Shown one piece after another: positions 1 to 4,519 of a stretch of 7,510 bases of DNA; position 1 is the first letter of the stretch; each line of letters opens with the position of its first letter. The position numbers were made by a program, and so were the translations under genes. Source of the stretch: Sulfurovum sp. (lineage in GTDB: Bacteria > Campylobacterota > Campylobacteria > Campylobacterales > Sulfurovaceae); the NCBI GenBank assembly GCA_015663065.1, contig DQSX01000223.1, forward strand, positions 1 to 7,510, in the 5' to 3' direction. The notes under the pieces are model-generated. The model did not search any database and was not told the DNA's origin. It saw nothing but the letters and a program-made list of their open reading frames with translations.

Positions 1-7
1 GCATAAG

Positions 8-1069
8 ATGGCAAACTTTGGACCTAAAGACATCAAAAAACTCAGAGAGATGACAGAAGCAGGAATGATGGACTGTAAAAAAGCCCTTGCTGCATCTGAC
101 GGAGACATGGACAAAGCTGTTGCATGGCTGAGAGACCAGGGTATGGGCGCTGCAGCAAAAAAAGCCAGTAAAGTAGCTGCCGAAGGTGCTATTGGTATTA
201 AAGTTGAAGGTAAAAAAGCGGTTATCGTTGAAATCAACTCTCAAACTGACTTTGTGGCACAAAATGACAAATTTCTGGCATTGATGTCAGATGTTGTAGA
301 CCATGCATTTGCAGAGAATCTTGCTGATGCAGATGCTATAAACACTTCAACGATCAATGGTGAATCATTTGAAGAGTATCTTGCTCAACAAATTGCAACG
401 ATCGGTGAAAAGCTTGTTGTAAGAAGAGCAGCATTGATTTCTGGTGATGAGACTACCGCAGTAAACGGTTATGTGCACTCAAACAAGCAAAATGGTGTGA
501 TCATTGAAGCTAAATGTGATTCTGCTGCAACAGCAGAAGCAATGACTCCGGTACTTAAAGAAGTAGCAATGCATGCTGCTGCTATGTCACCGTCTACACT
601 CTCTTATAAAGACTTTGATGCTGCGTTCGTAGCAGAAGAGACCAAAGGTAGAATTGTTGCGATCGAGAAAGAGAATGAAGAGCTTGTGCGTTTAGGTAAA
701 ACACTTAAAAATGTGCCTCAGTACATTTCAATGTCTCAGTTGACTGAAGAAGTACTTGCAACAGTTGAAACTGCACTTAAAGCAGAGTTGGCGGCTGAAG
801 GTAAACCTGAAAAGATCTGGGACAAGATCCTTCCTGGTAAACTTGCAAGATTTATCTCAGATAATACAACACTTGACCAGGAGCAGTGTCTTTTGGATCA
901 GAAATTTGTAATGGATGATAGCAAAACAGTTCTTGAATATGTTCAGGAGAAAGCGAAAGCTGCCGGTGGTTCAGCTGATATCGTACACTTCGTAAGACTT
1001 GAAGTTGGTGAAGGTATTGAAGTAGTAGAAGAAGATTTTGCTGCAGAAGTTGCCGCACAAATGGCATAA
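8..1069 (+). CDS. tsf: Elongation factor Ts (EF-Ts)
   Basis: EF-Ts is the cytosolic nucleotide-exchange factor that releases GDP from EF-Tu during translation elongation. The 353-residue product opens with the UBA-like N-terminal domain (about residues 5-45, rich in the family pattern LREMTEAGMMDCKKAL), followed by the signature TDFVAQN at residues 80-86, whose Asp-Phe pair contacts the EF-Tu magnesium site. The C-terminus (FVRLEVGEGIE, then DFAAEVAA) matches the E. coli ending closely. Compared from memory with the 283-residue E. coli protein, most of the extra length lies in one predicted helical stretch at about residues 212-257, near the coiled-coil region; long EF-Ts of about 350 residues is usual in Helicobacter and Campylobacter. 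The ATG lies almost at the window edge, so its ribosome binding site is not visible. rpsB normally precedes this gene and would lie outside the window. Identity is very secure. Confidence 0.98.
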   Translation: MANFGPKDIKKLREMTEAGMMDCKKALAASDGDMDKAVAWLRDQGMGAAAKKASKVAAEGAIGIKVEGKKAVIVEINSQTDFVAQNDKFLALMSDVVDHAFAENLADADAINTSTINGESFEEYLAQQIATIGEKLVVRRAALISGDETTAVNGYVHSNKQNGVIIEAKCDSAATAEAMTPVLKEVAMHAAAMSPSTLSYKDFDAAFVAEETKGRIVAIEKENEELVRLGKTLKNVPQYISMSQLTEEVLATVETALKAELAAEGKPEKIWDKILPGKLARFISDNTTLDQEQCLLDQKFVMDDSKTVLEYVQEKAKAAGGSADIVHFVRLEVGEGIEVVEEDFAAEVAAQMA

Positions 1070-1073
1070 CTGC

Positions 1074-1118
1074 TGCAGGGTGTTGTGTCCTCACAACGCC
1101 CTGCATTAGAAACTTTTT
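1074..1118 (+). terminator. Rho-independent terminator after tsf
   Basis: A 14-base-pair stem starts four bases after the tsf stop codon: arms 1074-1087 and 1092-1105 pair completely with one G-U wobble, around the four-base loop TCCT. A run of five T occurs at 1114-1118. The T run begins eight bases after the stem rather than directly against it, so the hairpin is strong but the U-tract is non-canonical. It would separate the ribosomal/tsf transcript from the ABC gene, which has its own promoter-like sequence immediately after. Confidence 0.75.
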
Positions 1119-1119
1119 A

Positions 1120-1128
1120 TGTTAAAAT
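1120..1128 (+). promoter_or_regulatory. Extended -10 promoter for the ABC ATPase gene
   Basis: TGT-TAAAAT forms an extended -10 element (hexamer at 1123-1128), preceded by a T-rich stretch and no recognisable -35 box, as is common for the main sigma factor in Campylobacterota. It lies just after the tsf terminator, and a start near 1135 would give a leader of about 22 bases to the ATG at 1157. An AAAGG ribosome binding site is at 1143-1147. Confidence 0.5.
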
Positions 1129-1156
1129 GTCTTACTATTTCTAAAGGCACTCTTTT

Positions 1157-1807
1157 ATGTCAACACCTCTTTTAACTGCTACAGGTATATCCCATAGCTT
1201 TGATACAGATCTTTTTTCAAATGTGGACTTTTCTTTGCTTCCATCGCAGTCTGCCGTCATTGTAGGACGAAGCGGTTCTGGAAAATCCACACTTCTACAT
1301 ATATTCTCTACTTTTATAGAGCCAAACTCAGGAATGGTGGATCTTTTTTCCAAAGATCTCTACAGTCAAAAAGATGAAGCTATTGAAGCACTTCGCCGTT
1401 ATGAGATCGGTATTATTTTTCAGTCACATTATCTTTTTAAAGGTATGTCTGCATTGGAAAATGTCGAAGTAGCGACTATGCTTTCGGGTACCAAGATAGA
1501 AGATGCCTTACTGGAAAAACTTGAGATCAAAACAGTGATGGACCAAAAGATAGGTGAACTCTCCGGCGGACAGCAGCAGCGTGTCTCTGTTGCAAGGGTG
1601 TTAAGTAAAAAGCCCCGCATCATCTTTGCAGATGAACCGACAGGAAATCTTGACAAAGAGACAGCAGAGCTGGTGATGGATGTGTTGCTCGACTACATCA
1701 AAGAGACAGGAGCAGGGCTACTGCTTGTGACACACGATGAAGCCATGGCAGCCCGTTGTGACAAACGCTACAAACTTGAAGACAAGGTGTTAAAGGAAGT
1801 GTTATGA
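1157..1807 (+). CDS. ABC transporter ATP-binding protein, LolD/FtsE-like
   Basis: This is a stand-alone nucleotide-binding subunit of 216 residues that should power a membrane partner by ATP hydrolysis on the cytoplasmic face. All catalytic motifs are intact: Walker A GRSGSGKST (37-45), Q-loop IIFQ (Q89), signature LSGGQQQR (135-142), Walker B IIFADE (155-160, catalytic E160), D-loop GNLD (163-166) and H-loop H193. Length and the motif SALENVEVATML after the Q-loop resemble the LolD/MacB/FtsE group, which usually pairs with FtsX-fold permeases in lipoprotein release or cell division. No permease is next to it. As I recall, Campylobacter jejuni has the same order, tsf followed by an ABC ATPase (then fliR, not seen here). 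The start is set by AAAGG nine bases upstream. The ABC ATPase call is certain; the substrate and the exact LolD assignment are inference. Confidence 0.93.
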   Translation: MSTPLLTATGISHSFDTDLFSNVDFSLLPSQSAVIVGRSGSGKSTLLHIFSTFIEPNSGMVDLFSKDLYSQKDEAIEALRRYEIGIIFQSHYLFKGMSALENVEVATMLSGTKIEDALLEKLEIKTVMDQKIGELSGGQQQRVSVARVLSKKPRIIFADEPTGNLDKETAELVMDVLLDYIKETGAGLLLVTHDEAMAARCDKRYKLEDKVLKEVL

Positions 1808-1935
1808 ATATAGATATAGGCAATGCTCTTTACACTGCATTTATGATATTGTTGGCTTTTACGGCTGCGATTGTGGTAACCAAAACGATCACGAAATATG
1901 TGGATAAAAAGAAGGAAGATAAAGAAGAAAAATAA
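1804..1935 (+). CDS. 43-residue single-pass membrane microprotein
   Basis: The start overlaps the ABC ATPase stop as ATGA (1804-1807), the classical arrangement for translational coupling, and a strong AAAGGA ribosome binding site sits at 1792-1797, six bases upstream. The 43-residue product has a short N-terminus, one hydrophobic helix at about residues 8-25 (ALYTAFMILLAFTAAIVV), then a strongly charged tail, KKKEDKEEK. The positive-inside rule puts the tail in the cytoplasm. I recognise no family. Coupling to an ATPase that lacks a permease suggests a small accessory or anchoring subunit, but that is inference; it could also be an independent small membrane protein. The ribosome binding site and overlap make it a real gene with fair confidence despite its size. 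Confidence 0.75.
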   Translation: MNIDIGNALYTAFMILLAFTAAIVVTKTITKYVDKKKEDKEEK

Positions 1936-1947
1936 ACTTCTGTTTCC

Positions 1948-3042
1948 TTATTTTGCCTGAGCAATAAGCACACCTTCTAACATTTTATCTATATCCCCAT
2001 CCAAAATAGCCTCTACATTGGTAAATGCCTGGTTGCTTCTGGTGTCTTTTACCTGTTGGTAGGGCTGCATGACGTAGGAGCGGATCTGGTGTCCCCAGCC
2101 TATCTCTGATTTCTCTACACCGTCAAGTGCAGCCTGTTTTTTTGCCATCTCATACTCATAGAGACGTGACTTTAGCATCTTCATGGCTGCGGCTTTGTTC
2201 TTGTGTTGTGAGCGGTCGTTTTGACACTGCACGATGATGTTGGTCTCTATGTGTGTCAGACGGATGGCAGACTCTGTTTTGTTGACGTGCTGTCCTCCGG
2301 CACCTGATGCACGGTAGGTATCTACACGTATGTCTTTGTCTTCTATGACAATATCAATGTCATCATCGACCTCCGGAGAGACCATCACAGAAGAGAATGA
2401 GGTATGTCGTTTGGCATTGGAGTCAAAAGGGGAGATGCGTACCAAGCGGTGGATACCGTTCTCTACTTTGAGGTATCCGTAAGCATTTTCACCTTTGATG
2501 ATAAAAGAGACATCTTTGATACCTGCCTCTTCTGCTGGTTGATAGTCAAGCACTTCTACTTTAAAGTCATGACGCTCTGCCCATCTAAGGTACATACGGT
2601 ATAACATGGCAGCCCAGTCCTGTGACTCCGTACCACCTGCACCAGGGTGAATGGAGACAATGGCATTGTTGCCATCATGTTCTCCTGAGAGCATCATCTG
2701 TACTTCCAGAGCATTGGTACTCTCCTGCAGTGCATCTGCATCGTCATAGAGCATTTCAAGGGTCTCTTCATCTTTTTCAGATTTCGCCATTTCAAAATAC
2801 TCCAGAGCATCTTTCACTGCATCGTTGGCAATGTTGTATTTTGCAATAATACGTTCCGTTTTTGTTTTCTCCTGAGAGATCTTGGCAGCATTGTCCGAGT
2901 CAGACCAGAAATCAGGATCTTCTTGCATCTTTTCTATCTCTGAGAGTCTTTTTAGCAAGGCATCCGGTTTAACGATATTTTTAATATTTTCCATTTTTTT
3001 GGAAAGTGATTTTAACAGTTCACTGTATTCGTATGCATCCAT
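1948..3042 (-). CDS. prfB: Peptide chain release factor 2 (RF2)
   Basis: RF2 recognises UGA and UAA in the ribosomal A site and triggers release of the finished protein. The 364-residue product carries the codon-reading tripeptide SPF at 204-206, which separates RF2 from RF1 (PxT), and the catalytic GGQ at 249-251, whose Gln251 is the usual target of the PrmC methyltransferase. The residue matching E. coli position 246 is Ala (A245), the common active form, not the Thr of E. coli K-12. The frame runs unbroken through the region where E. coli RF2 has its in-frame UGA and +1 shift near codon 26, so no programmed frameshift is needed. ATG at 3042-3040 has an AAAGGA site (plus-strand 3054-3059) with a rather long 11-base spacing. 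It is divergent from panC. Identity is very secure. Confidence 0.98.
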   Translation of the reverse strand: MDAYEYSELLKSLSKKMENIKNIVKPDALLKRLSEIEKMQEDPDFWSDSDNAAKISQEKTKTERIIAKYNIANDAVKDALEYFEMAKSEKDEETLEMLYDDADALQESTNALEVQMMLSGEHDGNNAIVSIHPGAGGTESQDWAAMLYRMYLRWAERHDFKVEVLDYQPAEEAGIKDVSFIIKGENAYGYLKVENGIHRLVRISPFDSNAKRHTSFSSVMVSPEVDDDIDIVIEDKDIRVDTYRASGAGGQHVNKTESAIRLTHIETNIIVQCQNDRSQHKNKAAAMKMLKSRLYEYEMAKKQAALDGVEKSEIGWGHQIRSYVMQPYQQVKDTRSNQAFTNVEAILDGDIDKMLEGVLIAQAK

Positions 3043-3072
3043 GATGAAAAAGTTCCTTTATTCACTTTTTTT

Positions 3073-3081
3073 TGCTATGAT
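3073..3081 (+). promoter_or_regulatory. Extended -10 promoter for panC
   Basis: TGC-TATGAT is an extended -10 element (hexamer 3076-3081) directly after a run of eight T. A start near 3088 would give a leader of about 27 bases. The panC ribosome binding site is AGAGGG at 3103-3108, six bases before the ATG at 3115. Confidence 0.6.
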
Positions 3082-3089
3082 TTTACCAA

Positions 3090-3098
3090 AATATAGCA
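3090..3098 (-). promoter_or_regulatory. Extended -10 promoter for prfB
   Basis: On the minus strand this reads TGC-TATATT, an extended -10 (hexamer 3095 to 3090). A start near 3083 would give a leader of about 40 bases to the prfB ATG. It points toward the panC promoter, so the two predicted start sites overlap and RNA polymerase could probably not occupy both at once. Confidence 0.5.
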
Positions 3099-3114
3099 AA
3101 ATAGAGGGTTAGGG

Positions 3115-3957
3115 ATGATAATCGCAAAGACTATAGCAGAGTTGCAGGAAGCAAAAAAGTCCCTTCGTCAAGCTCAGGGAACGAGAGGGAGTATTGGATT
3201 TGTTCCAACTATGGGTGCACTGCATCAGGGCCATCTCTCTCTGCTGCAGCAAGCCAGAAAAGAGAATGCGCATTTGATCGTTTCTATTTTTGTAAATCCT
3301 ACACAGTTTTTGGAAGGGGAGGACCTCGACGCCTATCCGCGTAGAGATGAAGCAGACAAGAAAATATGTGAACGTTCGGGGGTAGACATTCTTTTTATGC
3401 CTGACATAGACAGTATGTATGAAAAAGATGAACTTTGCATCGGTGCTCCGGCACTTAGAGGCTATGTACTTGAGGGTGAAAAACGTCCTGGACATTTTGA
3501 CGGTATGCTTCAGGTCGTAATGAAATTGTTGAACCTCTCTTCTGCGTCTAAAGCCTATTTTGGTAAAAAGGATGCACAGCAGTTGGCACTTGTTTCCCAA
3601 ATGGTCAAGAACTATTTTATGGATGTAGAGATTATCCCCTGTGACATCGTACGGGATGAGAATGGATTGGCTTTAAGCTCTCGCAATGTTTATCTTGATG
3701 CGCAACAGAAGCAGCGTGCTTTGGCACTTTCCCGATCACTCAAACAGGCCACAAAAATGGTCATGTCAGGGGAGCTTAATGTTGAAACCATTAAAAAAGA
3801 GATGCGTCATGTACTTGATGAGGTTGATGAAGTTGAATATGTCGCCATTGTGGACAGAGCGTTCAATGACTTAAAAGAGGTAGAGATAGGCAATAGCATT
3901 ATACTGGTCGCGGCATGGGTAGGAAAGCCACGCCTGATCGATAATCTCTGGATCTAA
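3115..3957 (+). CDS. panC: Pantothenate synthetase
   Basis: PanC joins pantoate and beta-alanine with ATP to form pantothenate, the last step of vitamin B5 synthesis ahead of coenzyme A, in the cytosol. The 280-residue length is normal. Visible landmarks are VPTMGALHQGH with the HxGH nucleotide-binding motif at 37-40, SIFVNPTQF (58-65), RPGHFDGMLQVV (124-135), YFGKKDAQQ (148-156) and LSSRN (187-191), the KMSKS-like ATP loop. All expected catalytic segments are present. Residues 16-25 (SLRQAQGTRG) are encoded by a sequence that resembles a dispersed bacterial repeat and lie in the variable stretch before the first conserved motif, so activity need not suffer. The start is supported by AGAGGG six bases upstream. 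No panB or panD is adjacent, so pantothenate genes are scattered here. Identity is very secure. Confidence 0.98.
   Translation: MIIAKTIAELQEAKKSLRQAQGTRGSIGFVPTMGALHQGHLSLLQQARKENAHLIVSIFVNPTQFLEGEDLDAYPRRDEADKKICERSGVDILFMPDIDSMYEKDELCIGAPALRGYVLEGEKRPGHFDGMLQVVMKLLNLSSASKAYFGKKDAQQLALVSQMVKNYFMDVEIIPCDIVRDENGLALSSRNVYLDAQQKQRALALSRSLKQATKMVMSGELNVETIKKEMRHVLDEVDEVEYVAIVDRAFNDLKEVEIGNSIILVAAWVGKPRLIDNLWI
3161..3189. repeat. Short dispersed-type repeat inside panC
   Basis: The segment opens with CCCTTCGTCAAGCTCAGGG (3161-3179) and continues AACGAGAGGG to 3189. It closely matches a short repeat I know from many unrelated bacterial genomes, with core CCTTCGACAAGCTCAGG; here one base differs (T for A at 3168). 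CCCT/AGGG and TCGT/ACGA give it partial self-complementarity. It encodes residues 16-25 of PanC in frame. Only one copy is in the window, so dispersal in this genome cannot be shown from here. Confidence 0.6.
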
Positions 3958-3960
3958 ACT

Positions 3961-4377
3961 TTATTTATCCTGCCACTTTCTGATCTTGTTGTGACAGGAG
4001 ATACATTCATCCAATACTTTTACAAATGATTTTGAAGCAGAGTGTTTATTGCCGGCATCCATATCTTCTCTTATATCTTCTGCAAAACGAATGATCTTTT
4101 CACCCTGTTTTCTTGAAAATTTATATTGATAGGTATTTTGGGGTGCCAAAATGGAATTTGGCTTCAGTGGCGGCTCTACTTTGCGTGTAACCTGTTGCAA
4201 CTGGTTGACACCTTTTGAGAGTAAGTTGCTGTCATTAGTGAGTAAACCTTTTTGGATCTTCACCATCGCTTCTTCCATAGTCTTCATATCTCTGATGCGT
4301 TCAGCATCAGTATAGTCCGCCTGCAGTGTGATACCAAACAGTGTTATGAGCCCGAGTACAATAAATTTTTTATGCAT
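3961..4377 (-). CDS. Secreted cytochrome c'-like monoheme protein
   Basis: The product of 138 residues starts with a signal peptide (HKK, hydrophobic core to about residue 18, likely cleavage after LQA at 20), so it should work in the periplasm. A single heme c site, CISCH, lies at 125-129 near the C-terminus, and the rest looks all-helical. This layout fits class II cytochromes (cytochrome c'), four-helix bundles with a C-terminal CxxCH. Met31, Met34 and Met38 in the first helix are possible sixth ligands, unproven. The start chosen is ATG at 4377-4375, with GAAGGA a few bases upstream; a TTG six codons earlier lacks such a site and would lengthen the signal peptide. The gene ends three bases from panC, tail to tail, and is divergent from the 666-residue protein. 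Role in electron transfer or NO/sulfur chemistry is open. Confidence 0.82.
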   Translation of the reverse strand: MHKKFIVLGLITLFGITLQADYTDAERIRDMKTMEEAMVKIQKGLLTNDSNLLSKGVNQLQQVTRKVEPPLKPNSILAPQNTYQYKFSRKQGEKIIRFAEDIREDMDAGNKHSASKSFVKVLDECISCHNKIRKWQDK

Positions 4378-4409
4378 TATTAGTCCTTCGATCAAAAAAT
4401 CTTATTTTT

Positions 4410-4418
4410 ATTATAGCA
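4410..4418 (-). promoter_or_regulatory. Extended -10 promoter for the cytochrome gene
   Basis: The minus strand reads TTTGC-TATAAT, a perfect -10 hexamer (4415 to 4410) with a TGC extension. A start near 4403 would leave a leader of about 25 bases before the ATG that ends at 4377. This is the best promoter match in the window and supports that start over the upstream TTG, which would leave under ten bases of leader. Confidence 0.7.
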
Positions 4419-4465
4419 AAGTTACACTTCACTTTTCTACTTAGAAATAATTTTATTAAATAAAT

Positions 4466-4482
4466 TAGATTTATATAATCTA
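4466..4482. repeat. Inverted repeat between divergent promoters
   Basis: TAGATT (4466-4471) and AATCTA (4477-4482) are perfect inverted copies around TATAT. The site lies just upstream of the -10 element of the 666-residue gene, in the -35 region. A regulator-binding site is possible, but the surroundings are very AT-rich and such short palindromes arise by chance. Confidence 0.3.
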
Positions 4483-4491
4483 TGTTATACT
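4483..4491 (+). promoter_or_regulatory. Extended -10 promoter for the 666-residue protein
   Basis: TGT-TATACT forms an extended -10 (hexamer 4486-4491). A start near 4498 gives a leader of about 22 bases. The ribosome binding site GGGAG is at 4509-4513, six bases before the ATG at 4520. The upstream TATAAT at 4474-4479 is an alternative without a TG extension. Confidence 0.55.
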
Positions 4492-4519
4492 ATAAAAATC
4501 ACTTATACGGGAGTCTCTT

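Larger units (their letters stand above)
3070..3101. repeat. Dyad holding face-to-face prfB and panC promoters
   Basis: Arms TTTTGCTAT (3070-3078) and ATAGCAAAA (3093-3101) are perfect inverted copies. Inside them, ATTTT (3080-3084) and AAAAT (3088-3092) also pair around the loop ACC, leaving only G3079 bulged. Each arm supplies a TGC extension and the start of a -10 hexamer for one strand, so the dyad is formed by the two promoters themselves. It could also act as an operator or as a hairpin in either transcript. Confidence 0.6.

Noticed and set aside
1..7. GCA TAA just before the tsf ATG could be the last codon and stop of rpsB
   Set aside because: The order rpsB-tsf makes this possible, but six bases are too few to support a partial gene, and most rpsB-tsf gaps are longer.
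852..1106. 84-codon minus-strand frame over the end of tsf and its terminator
   Set aside because: Leu/Gln-rich antisense reading of a well-defined gene and a terminator stem; no start signals.
1929..1954. AAAATAA / TTATTTT inverted repeat between the microprotein and prfB as a bidirectional terminator
   Set aside because: The arms are seven A-T pairs only with a 13-base-scale loop and no G-C pairs; too weak to call in AT-rich DNA.
4378..4395. Upstream TTG start for the cytochrome, adding six residues
   Set aside because: The ATG at 4377-4375 has a well-placed GAAGGA site and gives a standard signal peptide; the TTG would leave under ten bases after the predicted transcription start.
4474..4479. 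TATAAT as the promoter for the 666-residue protein
   Set aside because: It lacks a TG extension and lies inside a palindrome; the TGT-TATACT element closer to the gene is a better fit, though this one could be used.
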